Assembly (NCBI GenBank): GCA_001897745.1
Contig: MKUH01000008.1
Span: 121,595-185,594 of the forward strand
Source: Candidatus Accumulibacter sp. 66-26
Lineage (GTDB): Bacteria; Pseudomonadota; Gammaproteobacteria; Burkholderiales; Rhodocyclaceae
Length of the DNA: 64,000 bases
Reading direction: 5' to 3'
The notes under the pieces: generated by a model
Told to the model about the DNA's origin: nothing
Seen by the model: only the letters and a program-made list of their open reading frames with translations
Databases searched by the model: none
Translations under genes and position numbers: made by a program
Shown here: positions 55,891-64,000 of the stretch, piece by piece
Numbering within the stretch: position 1 is the first letter of the stretch
Layout of the letters: every line of letters starts with the position of its first letter

Positions 55891-56487
55891 TCAGGCGGTT
55901 TTCTGCAGCCGTATCAATCTGAACCAGCCGGACGCAAGCGCCGGCTGGTCGCTTTTCAGGGTCAGCTCCGGCACGGCGGTGAGCGCGTCCTCGAAAACCA
56001 CGTCGAGGCGCGTCGCCACCCGGCGCAGCAGCGGGTTGAACAGGCGGCGCAGCGGCGCGCGCTGGCGGGGCTGCAGGAACTTGTCGAAAATCAGGATCTG
56101 GCCGCCGGGCGTCAGCACGCGTGCGGTTTCGGCGAGGCAGGCGACGGGGTCGGGAACGACGGCCAGAATCAGGTGCAGCACCGCGTGCTCGAAGCTGGCG
56201 TCGGCGAAGGGCAGGCGCTGCGCGTCGCCGAGCACGCCGTGGAAGTCCAGCGCGCTGCGCTGCGAGAGCGCCCGGCGCAGCATCGCCGGCGTCAGGTCGA
56301 GGCCGGTGTAGCGGTGCTGCGGCGGCAGCAGGGGGAGGTCGAGGCCGGTGCCGACGCCGTTGAGCAGCACGCGCGCCGGGGTCGAGGGCAGTCCGGCCAG
56401 GCTGGTCTGCCGGGCGCTCCGCGTCGCGGCGGCGAGCGCCGCGTCGTAGAAGGGCGCGATCAGCGCGTAGCTGCGTTCGAGTCCCAA
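55891..56487 (-). CDS. Class I SAM-dependent methyltransferase (UbiE-like)
   Basis: A 198-residue soluble enzyme. SAM motif I is LLNGVGTGLDLPLL (about residues 41-54), followed by TGLDLTPAML, the post-motif FHGVLGDAQRLPFADASFEHAV and LTPGGQILIFDKF. The layout is that of UbiE/phosphatidylethanolamine-type methyltransferases, but the substrate cannot be assigned. The start is TTG at 56487, four bases after the apaG stop on the same strand; no nearer ATG keeps motif I. Confidence 0.85.
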   Translation of the reverse strand: MGLERSYALIAPFYDAALAAATRSARQTSLAGLPSTPARVLLNGVGTGLDLPLLPPQHRYTGLDLTPAMLRRALSQRSALDFHGVLGDAQRLPFADASFEHAVLHLILAVVPDPVACLAETARVLTPGGQILIFDKFLQPRQRAPLRRLFNPLLRRVATRLDVVFEDALTAVPELTLKSDQPALASGWFRLIRLQKTA

Positions 56488-56491
56488 GGGG

Positions 56492-56875
56492 TCAGTGCAG
56501 GACGCGCGGCACGGCGAGCGTGAATTCGGGGATGCGTGCCTCGAACTGCGTCCCGTCCTCGGCCGTCATCTGGTAGCTGCCGCGCATCGTGCCGACCGGC
56601 GTGTCGAGCTGGCAGCCGCTCGTGTATTCAAAGCGCTCGCCGGGCTGCAGTAGCGGCTGGTGGCCGACGACACCGAGTCCGCGCACTTCCTGCACCTCGT
56701 CGCCGGCGTCGGTGATGATCCAGTGACGCGAAATCAGCTGCGCCGCCACGGTGCCGACGTTTTCGATGGTGATCGTGTAGGCGAACACGTAGCGGTCGTT
56801 GTCCGGGTCCGACTGGTCGGCGATGAACTGCGGGACGGCGTTGACGGCGATGTCGTATTTCTTGCTCTCGGCCAT
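56492..56875 (-). CDS. apaG: ApaG (Co2+/Mg2+ efflux protein ApaG family)
   Basis: A 127-residue single-domain beta-sandwich protein (fibronectin III-like). The family core is YVFAYTITIENVGTVAAQLISRHWIITDAGD, with VRGLGVVGHQPLLQPGERFEYTSG and MRGSYQMTAEDG. ApaG was linked genetically to cation resistance and Ap4A metabolism; its biochemical role is unclear. ATG 56875 gives the family start MAESKKYDIAV. It is divergent from rpe. Confidence 0.95.
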   Translation of the reverse strand: MAESKKYDIAVNAVPQFIADQSDPDNDRYVFAYTITIENVGTVAAQLISRHWIITDAGDEVQEVRGLGVVGHQPLLQPGERFEYTSGCQLDTPVGTMRGSYQMTAEDGTQFEARIPEFTLAVPRVLH

Positions 56876-57035
56876 GGATGTCGGGGGAAGTTGAGGGTTG
56901 ATCGGCATTGCACACCAAAGCGTGGTATCTGACAAGCAAAGCGGCGGCCGGTTCTCGAGGGGCGGCGCATCGGCTCATTCGGGGCAAAGGCAGGCATTCG
57001 CGGTAAAATCGCTCCTTTGCCCAACAGGCCCCGCC

Positions 57036-57707
57036 ATGCACGTCATCGCCCCCAGCATTCTGTCCGCCAACTTCGCCAAGCTCGGCGAGGAAGTCGTCAA
57101 CGTCGTCGCCGCCGGCGCCGACTGGATTCACTTCGACGTGATGGACAACCACTACGTGCCCAACCTGACGATCGGCCCGCTCGTCTGCGAGGCGATCCGT
57201 CCGCTGACCCGGGCGCCGATCGACGTGCACCTGATGGTCAAGCCGGTCGACCGCATCGTTCCCGATTTCGCCAGGGCCGGCGCCAACATCATCACCTTCC
57301 ACCCGGAAGGCTCCGAGCACATCGACCGCACGCTCTCGCTGATCCGCGAGAATGGCTGCCAGGCCGGCCTCGTCTTCAACCCGGCGACGCCGCTCGACCA
57401 TATGGATTACGTGATGGACAAGCTCGACGTCGTCCTCCTGATGAGCGTGAACCCCGGTTTCGGCGGGCAGAAGTTCATCCCGGGAACGCTCGCCAAGCTC
57501 AAGGCGGCGCGCGCCCGGCTCGACGCCTACGAGCGCGAGAGCGGCCGGCGCATCCGCCTCGAGATCGACGGCGGCGTCAAGGTCGACAACATCGCCGAAA
57601 TCGCCCGCGCCGGCGCCGACACCTTCGTCGCCGGTTCGGCCATCTACGGCACGCCCGACTACAAGGCGACGATAGACGCCATGCGCGCCGAGCTGGCCGC
57701 CGCCTGA
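57036..57707 (+). CDS. rpe: Ribulose-phosphate 3-epimerase
   Basis: Interconverts ribulose-5-P and xylulose-5-P in the pentose phosphate pathway. The 223 residues (E. coli 225) show [61 protein letters not shown] and AGSAIYG. The catalytic aspartates are in DVMD and EIDGG. TAAAAT at 57004-57009 may be its -10. It overlaps gph by one base. Confidence 0.97.
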   Translation: MHVIAPSILSANFAKLGEEVVNVVAAGADWIHFDVMDNHYVPNLTIGPLVCEAIRPLTRAPIDVHLMVKPVDRIVPDFARAGANIITFHPEGSEHIDRTLSLIRENGCQAGLVFNPATPLDHMDYVMDKLDVVLLMSVNPGFGGQKFIPGTLAKLKAARARLDAYERESGRRIRLEIDGGVKVDNIAEIARAGADTFVAGSAIYGTPDYKATIDAMRAELAAA

Positions 57708-58375
57708 TGCGCTTCGAGTCGGTCACCCTCGACCTCGACGGCACGCTGCTCGACACCATCGCCGACCTCGCCGCCGGCTGCAATGCGATGCTCGTCGAAC
57801 TCGGGCGGGCGCCGCGCAGCCAGGCTGAGATCCACAGCTTCGTTGGCAAGGGCATGGCGGTGCTCGTCGAGCGCTGCCTGAGCGACGGAGTGCCGCCGGC
57901 GCCGGCGCTGCTGGCCGACGGCATCGCCGTTTTCCAGAAGCACTACACGGCGCTCAACGGCAGCGCGACGCGCATCTATCCGGGCGTCGTCGAAGGCCTC
58001 GACGCGCTGCGCGCGCTCGGCCTCCCGCTCGCCGTGGTGACCAACAAGCCGGCCGCGTTCACCGCGCCGCTGCTCGCGCGCATGGGGCTGCACACGTACT
58101 TCGCCGCAGTCGTTTCCGGCGACACGCTGCCCTACAAGAAGCCGCGCCCCGAACCGATCCTGCACGCCTGCGCGCTGCTCGGCTCGCGGCCGGCCGCCAA
58201 TCTGCATATCGGCGACTCGGCCAACGACATCGACGCGGCGCGCGCCGCCGGTAGTCCGGTGCTCTGCGTCCCCTACGGCTACAACGAAGGGCGGCCGGTG
58301 GACAGCGCCGATTGCGATGCGCTAGTATCCAGCCTCGTCGAAGCGGCGCGCTTCGTGGCCGATAGCGGTCGATAG
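57707..58375 (+). CDS. gph: Phosphoglycolate phosphatase, HAD superfamily
   Basis: Removes 2-phosphoglycolate. The 222-residue protein has HAD motif I DLDGTLLDT, where the first aspartate is the nucleophile (D9-x-D11), a cap region with FVGKGMAVLVERCL, motif II VVTNKPA, motif III KKPRPEP and motif IV HIGDSANDIDAARAAG. The rpe-gph pair directly upstream of trpE is common in Proteobacteria. The start shares one base with the rpe stop (TGATG). Confidence 0.95.
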   Translation: MRFESVTLDLDGTLLDTIADLAAGCNAMLVELGRAPRSQAEIHSFVGKGMAVLVERCLSDGVPPAPALLADGIAVFQKHYTALNGSATRIYPGVVEGLDALRALGLPLAVVTNKPAAFTAPLLARMGLHTYFAAVVSGDTLPYKKPRPEPILHACALLGSRPAANLHIGDSANDIDAARAAGSPVLCVPYGYNEGRPVDSADCDALVSSLVEAARFVADSGR

Positions 58376-58560
58376 CGCCGCCCGCACCGTTTAATTTTCG
58401 TCAGAAACTCATTGTGACTCGCAAGAACGCGGCTGAATTGAAGGAGAACGTTGCAGCCCGTGCCCGGAATCTCGATTCCTGGTGCGGCTGGCGCACATGG
58501 CGCCGGTAGTTCTGCACGTCCGTACCTTCCTTTCGTCAGACCCGTTTTTGTGAGATTGCA
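58376..58560 (+). promoter_or_regulatory. trpE leader region with possible attenuator
   Basis: This 185-base gap holds several mutually exclusive hairpins. CCGTGCC-GGAAT pairs with ATTCC-GGTGCGG (about 58457-58488). GGCGC pairs with GCGCC (about 58490-58504). A bulged stem GTTCTGCACG/CGTCAGAC (58509-58518 with 58534-58541) is followed by TTTTT at 58545-58549 and could act as a weak terminator 11 bases before the trpE ATG. It overlaps a Trp-rich short frame. No TRAP or TrpR site was recognised. Confidence 0.5.
58414..58509 (+). CDS. Candidate Trp-rich leader peptide upstream of trpE
   Basis: A 31-codon frame from GTG 58414 to TAG 58507 ends SWCGWRTWRR, with three Trp codons (58480, 58489, 58498) in seven codons immediately before a hairpin/T-run and the trpE gene. 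This is the arrangement of ribosome-mediated attenuation. Weak points: no clear ribosome-binding site before the GTG, and a competing frame starts at TTG 58451 after AAGGAG and ends by overlapping the trpE start. Confidence 0.5.
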   Translation: MTRKNAAELKENVAARARNLDSWCGWRTWRR

Positions 58561-60036
58561 ATGAACGAAACAGAATTCAACGCGCTCGCCGCGCAAGGCT
58601 ACAACCGCATCCCGGTCACTCTCGAGACCTTCGCCGATCTCGACACCCCGCTCTCGATCTACCTGAAGCTCGCCAACGGCCCGTATACGTACCTGCTCGA
58701 GTCGGTGCAGGGCGGCGAGCGCTTCGGCCGCTACTCGATCATCGGCCTTGCCAGCCCGACGCGCGTCGTCGTGAACGGCCATCAGGTGCTGGTGCTCACC
58801 GGCAACCGCATCGCCGAGCGCGAGGACGACACCAATCCGCTCGACTTCATCGGCAAGTTCATGAAGCGCTTCCGCGCCGCGCCGTCGGCCGGCCTGCCGC
58901 GTTTCTGCGGCGGCCTCGTCGGCTGCTTCGGTTACGACACCGTGCGCTACGTCGAAACGCGCCTGACGCGCACGCAGAGGCCGGGCGACCTCGGTACGCC
59001 GGACATCGTCCTGCTGCTCTCCGAGGAAATCGCCGTCGTCGACAACCTGTCCGGCAAGCTCTCGCTCGTCGTCTATGCCGAGCCCGGCGTTCCCGGCGCC
59101 TTCCAGAAGGCGCAGGCGCGCCTCAAGGAACTGCTCGCCAGGCTGCGCGCGCCGGTGCAGATTCCGGCGGAAACGGCGAAGGCCTCGCAGCCAGCCGTCT
59201 CGGTCTTCGGCGAAGCGCAGTTCAAGCAGGCCGTGCAGAAGGCCAAGCAGTACATCACCGAGGGCGACATCATGCAGGTCGTCCTCTCGCAGCGCATGAG
59301 CAAGCCGCTCGGCGCCAGCCCGATGGCGCTCTACCGCTCGCTGCGCTCGCTCAATCCCTCGCCCTACATGTTCTATTTCGACTTCGAGGACTTCCACGTC
59401 GTCGGCGCCTCGCCCGAAATCCTCGTGCGTCTCGAAGGCGACACCGTGACGGTGCGGCCGATCGCCGGTACGCGCAAGCGCGGCGCCTCGTTCGAGGAAG
59501 ACCAGGCGCTCGCCGCCGAACTGCTGGCCGACGAGAAGGAGCGCGCCGAGCACGTGCAGCTGCTCGACCTCGGGCGCAACGACGCCGGCCGCGTCGCGCG
59601 GGTGGGCAGCGTCAAGCTCACCGAGAACATGATCGTCGAGCGCTACTCGCACGTGATGCACATCGTCTCCAATGTCGAAGGCAAGCTGCAGCCGGGGCTC
59701 GACGCGCTCGACGTGCTGAAGGCCACCTTCCCGGCCGGCACCGTGTCCGGTGCGCCCAAGGTGCGCGCCATGGAAATCATCGACGAACTGGAGCCGGTGC
59801 GCCGCGGCATCTACGCCGGCGCGGTCGGCTACCTCGGCTTCCACGGCGACATGGACATCGCCATCGCGATCCGCACCGCGGTGGTCAAGGACGGCCAGAT
59901 GCACGTCCAGGCCGGCGCCGGCATCGTCGCCGATTCCGATCCGGCGTCCGAATGGCAGGAAACCCAGAACAAGGCCCGCGCCGTCCTGCGCGCGGCGGAA
60001 CTGGCCGAGCACGGCCTCGACACCCGTTTCGAATGA
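58561..60036 (+). CDS. trpE: TrpE, anthranilate synthase component I
   Basis: Makes anthranilate from chorismate and ammonia or glutamine with TrpG. The 491 residues contain the N-terminal feedback-binding motif [15 protein letters not shown] near residue 45. The chorismate-binding core includes [42 protein letters not shown] and [15 protein letters not shown]. The ATG has no strong ribosome site, and a short upstream frame overlaps it (ATGA), hinting at coupled translation. trpG follows after ten bases. Confidence 0.97.
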   Translation: MNETEFNALAAQGYNRIPVTLETFADLDTPLSIYLKLANGPYTYLLESVQGGERFGRYSIIGLASPTRVVVNGHQVLVLTGNRIAEREDDTNPLDFIGKFMKRFRAAPSAGLPRFCGGLVGCFGYDTVRYVETRLTRTQRPGDLGTPDIVLLLSEEIAVVDNLSGKLSLVVYAEPGVPGAFQKAQARLKELLARLRAPVQIPAETAKASQPAVSVFGEAQFKQAVQKAKQYITEGDIMQVVLSQRMSKPLGASPMALYRSLRSLNPSPYMFYFDFEDFHVVGASPEILVRLEGDTVTVRPIAGTRKRGASFEEDQALAAELLADEKERAEHVQLLDLGRNDAGRVARVGSVKLTENMIVERYSHVMHIVSNVEGKLQPGLDALDVLKATFPAGTVSGAPKVRAMEIIDELEPVRRGIYAGAVGYLGFHGDMDIAIAIRTAVVKDGQMHVQAGAGIVADSDPASEWQETQNKARAVLRAAELAEHGLDTRFE

Positions 60037-60046
60037 GAGGCCGGCC

Positions 60047-60619
60047 ATGCTGCTGATGATCGACAACTACGATTCCTTCACCTACAACCTCGTGCAGTAT
60101 TTCGGCGAGCTCGGGCAAGAGGTGAAGGTGTTCCGCAACGACGCCATCTCGCTGGCCGAGATCGCGCGCCTGCGGCCCGACTATCTGGTGATTTCGCCCG
60201 GCCCCTGCACGCCGGCGCAGGCCGGCGTCTCGCTCGCCGCGATCCGCGAGTTCGCCGGCAAGATTCCCCTGCTCGGCGTCTGCCTCGGCCACCAGTCGAT
60301 CGGCGAGGCCTTCGGCGGGCGCGTCGTGCACGCCAAGAAGCTGATGCACGGCAAGGTGTCGCCGGTCCATCACAAGGACGTCGGCGTCTTTCGCGGGCTG
60401 CCCAATCCGCTTACCTGCACGCGCTACCACTCGCTGGCCATCGAGCGCGAGTCGCTGCCCGACTGCCTGGAGATCACCGCCTGGACCGACGACGGCGAAA
60501 TCATGGGCGTGCGGCACAAGACGCTGCCGGTCGAAGGCGTGCAGTTCCACCCGGAGTCCATCCTCACCGAGCGCGGCCACGACCTGCTCGACAACTTCCT
60601 GAAGGAGCACGCGCAATGA
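60047..60619 (+). CDS. trpG: TrpG, anthranilate synthase glutamine amidotransferase
   Basis: Supplies ammonia from glutamine to TrpE; in many Betaproteobacteria the same subunit also serves PabB. The 190 residues are a class I amidotransferase: [17 protein letters not shown], oxyanion-loop [11 protein letters not shown], nucleophile cysteine in [15 protein letters not shown], and HPESILTE with the catalytic His-Glu. It overlaps trpD by four bases. Confidence 0.97.
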   Translation: MLLMIDNYDSFTYNLVQYFGELGQEVKVFRNDAISLAEIARLRPDYLVISPGPCTPAQAGVSLAAIREFAGKIPLLGVCLGHQSIGEAFGGRVVHAKKLMHGKVSPVHHKDVGVFRGLPNPLTCTRYHSLAIERESLPDCLEITAWTDDGEIMGVRHKTLPVEGVQFHPESILTERGHDLLDNFLKEHAQ

Positions 60620-61641
60620 AGCCGCAGGACGCCCTGACGCGGGTCATCGAGCACCGCGAGATCTTCCACGACGAAATGGTTTCACTGATGCGCCAGATCA
60701 TGGGCGGCGAGGTGTCGCCGGTGATGATCGCGGCCATTCTCACCGGCCTGCGCGTCAAGAAGGAAACGGTCGGCGAAATCACCGCCGCAGCGCAGGTCAT
60801 GCGCGAGCTTTCGACACGCATCGAGGTGGCTGACAACGCCAACTTCGTCGACATCGTCGGCACCGGTGGCGACGGCGCGCACACTTTCAATATTTCCACC
60901 TCCGCGATGTTCGTTGCGGCGGCAGCGGGAGCCAAGGTAGCCAAGCACGGCGGCCGCAGCGTTTCCTCCAGCTCCGGTAGCGCCGATCTGCTCGAAGCGC
61001 TCGGCGCCAACATCATGCTGACGCCGATGCAGGTCGGCGAGTGTCTGGCCGCTACGGGAATCGGCTTCATGTTCGCCCCGAGCCATCACCTGGCGATGAA
61101 GAACGTTGCGCCGGTCCGCCGTGAAATGGGCGTGCGCACCATATTCAATATCCTCGGCCCGCTGACCAATCCGGCCGGCGCGCCGAATACGCTGCTCGGC
61201 GTTTTTCATCCCGATCTGGTCGGCATTCTGGTTCGCGTCATGGAGCGCCTCGGCGCGAAGCACGTGCTGGTGGTCTACGGCAAGGACGGCATGGACGAAA
61301 TCTCGCTCGGTGCGGCGACGATGGTTGGCGAACTGAAGGACGATCAGGTCAGCGAATACGAAATTCATCCGGAAGATTTCGGTCTGCAGATGGCTTCCAA
61401 TCGCAGCCTGCGCGTGAGCAACGCGCAGGAGTCGAAGGAGATGGTGTTCTCGGCGCTGGGCAATGTCGCCGGTACCGCACGCGAGATCGTTGCGTTCAAC
61501 GCCGGCACGGCACTTTATGTTGCCAACGTCGCCAGTTCGATCCCGCAAGGCATCGAACTGGCGCGCGAAGCAATCGCTAGCGGCGCCGCGCGCGCCAAGC
61601 TCGACGAGTTTGTCCGCGTCACGCAAGGATTTGCGGCATGA
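60616..61641 (+). CDS. trpD: TrpD, anthranilate phosphoribosyltransferase
   Basis: Couples anthranilate to PRPP. The 341 residues show the PRPP-binding [38 protein letters not shown], and [23 protein letters not shown] with [10 protein letters not shown]. Third-position GC is somewhat lower than in its neighbours over 60840-61620, though the protein is normal. Start overlaps the trpG stop; end overlaps trpC. Confidence 0.97.
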   Translation: MKPQDALTRVIEHREIFHDEMVSLMRQIMGGEVSPVMIAAILTGLRVKKETVGEITAAAQVMRELSTRIEVADNANFVDIVGTGGDGAHTFNISTSAMFVAAAAGAKVAKHGGRSVSSSSGSADLLEALGANIMLTPMQVGECLAATGIGFMFAPSHHLAMKNVAPVRREMGVRTIFNILGPLTNPAGAPNTLLGVFHPDLVGILVRVMERLGAKHVLVVYGKDGMDEISLGAATMVGELKDDQVSEYEIHPEDFGLQMASNRSLRVSNAQESKEMVFSALGNVAGTAREIVAFNAGTALYVANVASSIPQGIELAREAIASGAARAKLDEFVRVTQGFAA

Positions 61642-62435
61642 CGAAATCCGACATCCTGAACAAGATCCTCGCTGTCAAACGCGAGGAAGTCGCCGCCGCC
61701 TCCGCCCGCCGTTCGCTCGCCGCCATCCGCGCCGATGCCGCGGCGCAGCCTGCGCCGCGCGATTTCGTCGGTGCCCTGCGCGGCAAGATCGCCGCCGGCA
61801 AGGCGGCCGTGATCGCCGAGATCAAGAAGGCCAGCCCGTCCAAGGGCGTCCTGCGCGCCGACTTCCGCCCGGCGGAGATCGCCGCCAGCTACGAGGCGCA
61901 CGGCGCCGCCTGCCTCTCGGTGCTGACCGACCGCCAGTTCTTCCAGGGCGACGCTGAGTATCTGCAGACCGCGCGCGCCGCCTGCGCGCTGCCGGTTTTA
62001 CGTAAGGACTTCCTGGTCGACGCCTATCAGGTGCACGAAGCCCGCGCGATGGGCGCCGACGCCATCCTGCTCATCGCCTCGGCGCTCGATCTGGCCACCA
62101 TGCGCGAATTCGAGGCGATCGCCCACGGCTACGGCATGGGCGTCCTCGTCGAAGTGCACGACGGCGCCGAGCTCGACGTCGCGCTGCAGCTAAAGACGCC
62201 GCTCGTCGGCATCAACAACCGCAATCTGCGCAGCTTCGATGTCAGCCTGCAGACCACGCTCGACCTTCTCCCGCACATCCCGGCCGGGCGCATCGTCGTC
62301 ACCGAAAGTGGCATCCTCGCCGCGTCGGACGTCGCACTGATGCGCGCAAACGCTGTCCACGCCTTCCTCGTCGGCGAAGCCTTCATGCGCGCCCCCGAGC
62401 CGGGCGAAGCGCTGGCGGCTCTGTTCGGCGCCTGA
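61638..62435 (+). CDS. trpC: TrpC, indole-3-glycerol phosphate synthase
   Basis: Closes the indole ring from CdRP. The 265-residue (beta/alpha)8 enzyme has [12 protein letters not shown] (catalytic lysine), [42 protein letters not shown] and FLVGEAFMR. Monofunctional, unlike the E. coli TrpCF fusion. It is the last gene of the trpEGDC run; trpF, trpB and trpA are not in this window. Confidence 0.97.
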   Translation: MTKSDILNKILAVKREEVAAASARRSLAAIRADAAAQPAPRDFVGALRGKIAAGKAAVIAEIKKASPSKGVLRADFRPAEIAASYEAHGAACLSVLTDRQFFQGDAEYLQTARAACALPVLRKDFLVDAYQVHEARAMGADAILLIASALDLATMREFEAIAHGYGMGVLVEVHDGAELDVALQLKTPLVGINNRNLRSFDVSLQTTLDLLPHIPAGRIVVTESGILAASDVALMRANAVHAFLVGEAFMRAPEPGEALAALFGA

Positions 62436-62439
62436 TTCA

Positions 62440-62471
62440 CCGGTCTTGTTGCAAAAACACAACAAGGTCGG
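62440..62471 (+). terminator. Hairpin after trpC, possible terminator
   Basis: CCGGTCTTGTTG pairs with CAACAAGGTCGG (12 bp with two G-U pairs, loop CAAAAACA), beginning four bases after the trpC stop. No T-run follows, so intrinsic termination is uncertain. The remaining 62472-62616 carries the porin promoter region and a run of eight G; no gene was seen. Confidence 0.45.
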
Positions 62472-62616
62472 CGCCGCCTCGGGGCAAATTGCTTCGTCAA
62501 GGTTGCCCCGGGGGGGGGCGTTTGCCACAATCCGTCCAACTTCTCGTTTCCAGAGAGGTAAGACCCGGAGGAGTGGCAGCTAGCTCCGCCGATCTCAAAC
62601 CTAGAGGAGATTCACA

Positions 62617-63810
62617 ATGCAAAAGAAATTCATCGCGCTGGCTGTTGCCGGTCTGGTTTCCGGTGCCGCTTTCGCCCAGTCGAACGTCACCATCTACGGC
62701 GTCGCCGACGTGACTTTCGACAACGTCAAGGCCGACAACCAAGCCGCTGGCAACGTCAACGCCTTCGAGCGCTCGAACCGCGTTTCGGCCAACTCGTCCT
62801 TCATCGGCTTCAAGGGTACCGAAGCTCTGGGCAACGGCCTGAACGCTGTGTTCCAGTTCGAAGCCGCCGTCGCTAACGATAACGGTGGCGCTCTGTCGTT
62901 CAACCGCGATACCTTCGTTGGTCTGAGCAGCAACTCCTGGGGTACCGTCGTTGCTGGTACTCTGACCGGCCCGACCCGCGCTCTGGGCGCCTCGATGGAC
63001 GTCTTCGCCGGCGCTACCGGTATCGGTGCTAACAGCGGCCTGATCGGCAAGCTGGGTAATGGCCTTACCGGCGTGACGACCGACGCGAATGGTGCGCCGG
63101 TTGCTCCTGGTGTTGGTGCTACTCCTGCTCTGGGCCGCTCGACGACTCAGACCTCCATTTTTGACACCCGCTGGAAGAACGCCATCGCCTACGTTTCGCC
63201 TTCTTTTGGTGGCGTGACCGCGACGGCTGCTTACGTTGCTAACGAAAACCACTCGGCCACGATCAATACCTCGGGCTACGATCTCGGCCTGAACTATGCC
63301 AACGGTCCGGTCAAGGCTGGCATTACGTACAATGCCGTCACCCTGAAGAACCAGGCTACCAACGCTTTGACGCCTCTTCTTGGCTTGGGTAACGACGTCA
63401 AGACCAACGATCTGCGTATCGGCGGTATGTACGACTTCGGCGTTGCCACCGTTCGTGCCATGTACGACCGCGTCAAGCTGGAAAGCTCGCTGGGCGATAT
63501 CAAGCAGAACGTTTGGGGTCTGGGCGCTACGTTCAACGTCAGCTCGGCTGGCAAGATCGTCGGCCAGTACTACAAGGCCCAGGATGTGAAGGGTACCGTT
63601 GCGCTCGGCGCTGGCGCTGACACTGGTGCCGCTCTGTGGGCCATCGGCTACGAGCACAGCCTGTCCAAGCGCACCATCCTGAAGGCGACCTACGCCAACC
63701 TGAACAATGCCACGAACGCTAACTACGACTTCGGCATCAATGCCACCGGCGGTGCGGTTAACAACTCGACCGTCTCCGGCTTCCAGTTCGGTATGCGCCA
63801 CTCGTTCTAA
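62617..63810 (+). CDS. Outer-membrane porin, Gram-negative Porin_4 type
   Basis: Trimeric general-diffusion porin expected in the outer membrane. The 397 residues have a signal peptide (MQKKFIALAVAGLVSGAAFA, cleavage before QSNVTIYG) and a beta-barrel typical of betaproteobacterial porins. Near-start features are VTIYGVADVTFDNV and SSFIGFKGTEALGNGLNAVFQFE, and the protein ends GFQFGMRHSF with the C-terminal aromatic needed for BAM assembly. The ribosome site is AGAGGAGA. Codon use is distinct from neighbours (many GCT, GGT, GTT), as expected for a very highly expressed gene. A strong terminator follows. Confidence 0.96.
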   Translation: MQKKFIALAVAGLVSGAAFAQSNVTIYGVADVTFDNVKADNQAAGNVNAFERSNRVSANSSFIGFKGTEALGNGLNAVFQFEAAVANDNGGALSFNRDTFVGLSSNSWGTVVAGTLTGPTRALGASMDVFAGATGIGANSGLIGKLGNGLTGVTTDANGAPVAPGVGATPALGRSTTQTSIFDTRWKNAIAYVSPSFGGVTATAAYVANENHSATINTSGYDLGLNYANGPVKAGITYNAVTLKNQATNALTPLLGLGNDVKTNDLRIGGMYDFGVATVRAMYDRVKLESSLGDIKQNVWGLGATFNVSSAGKIVGQYYKAQDVKGTVALGAGADTGAALWAIGYEHSLSKRTILKATYANLNNATNANYDFGINATGGAVNNSTVSGFQFGMRHSF

Positions 63811-63835
63811 TCTGACTTCGGTCGGTTAGTCGGAA

Positions 63836-63863
63836 AAACGGGCGCTTCGGCGCCCGTTTCTAT
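63836..63863 (+). terminator. Rho-independent terminator of the porin gene
   Basis: AAACGGGCGC pairs with GCGCCCGTTT around the stable TTCG loop, followed by TTTCTATT, 26 bases after the porin stop. Confidence 0.92.
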
Positions 63864-63951
63864 TGTGTGCTTCGTCCATGCAAATCGACGGTGCACACAA
63901 AGAAAAAGCCCGCTTTGGCGCGAGACGTTCGCCTAAAGTGTGGCCAATAAA

Positions 63952-63983
63952 TATAATGGCCCGGTCATTTTGATCGGGCCATT
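63952..63983 (+). other. TATAAT directly followed by a hairpin near the window end
   Basis: TATAAT at 63952-63957 overlaps the left arm of a 13-bp stem AATGGCCCGGTCA/TGATCGGGCCATT (63955-63967 with 63971-63983), followed by TTCTATG. It could be a terminator for either strand or a promoter with a structured transcript start. The window ends 17 bases later, so it cannot be resolved. Confidence 0.4.
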
Positions 63984-64000
63984 TCTATGTATCCGAAGCA

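Overview
The window is a contiguous piece of a GC-rich (roughly two-thirds G+C) bacterial chromosome. The gene families and their order (complete mraZ-to-lpxC cluster followed by a DUF721 gene, an M23 peptidase and secA; uvrA / MFS / ssb; trpEGDC; a Porin_4-type major porin) point to a Betaproteobacterium, most likely of the Rhodocyclaceae type. That assignment rests on synteny and protein character, not on a database match. No prophage, insertion sequence with a transposase, CRISPR array or rRNA was seen.

Layout. 1-2680: end of purE, then purK, an Sua5/TsaC protein and tRNA-Ala(CGC). 2701-14499: a formate dehydrogenase and selenocysteine island. A sigma-54-type promoter precedes fdnGHI, whose alpha subunit has an in-frame UGA (Sec196). 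Then come fdhE, selA, a Tat-exported flavoprotein related to FccB, selB, tRNA-Sec(UCA), a GcvH-like protein and a DsrE-like protein. 14738-27277: HU, a REC/DUF3369/GGDEF/EAL regulator, uvrA, an MFS carrier, ssb, an HDOD protein, kup, an SRPBCC protein, rfaE2 and a BON lipoprotein. 27274-31615: an SIS protein, a secreted HIRAN protein, yraN, rsmI, a 491-bp near-palindromic repeat, pyrC and a lipoprotein. 31765-32128: RNase P RNA.

32409-50107: the division and cell-wall cluster, from three MraZ boxes through mraZ, rsmH, ftsL, ftsI, murE, murF, mraY, murD, ftsW, murG, murC, ddlB, ftsQ, ftsA and ftsZ to lpxC. Nearly all junctions are 1-4 base overlaps. 50113-56875: a small membrane protein, dciA, an M23 peptidase, secA, argJ, a methyltransferase and apaG. 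57036-62435: rpe, gph and trpEGDC, with a possible Trp-codon leader peptide upstream of trpE. 62617-63810: a highly expressed porin.

The most distinctive part is 3035-14499. The window carries a selenoenzyme, its UGA-reading tRNA, SelA and SelB. Genes with no established role in Sec synthesis are woven into the same transcription direction: a sulfide-dehydrogenase-like flavoprotein translationally coupled to selB, and a lipoyl-type GcvH-like/DsrE-like pair starting 14 bases after tRNA-Sec. SelD is not in the window. A link between sulfur-carrier-like proteins and selenium delivery is a testable inference, not a demonstrated function.
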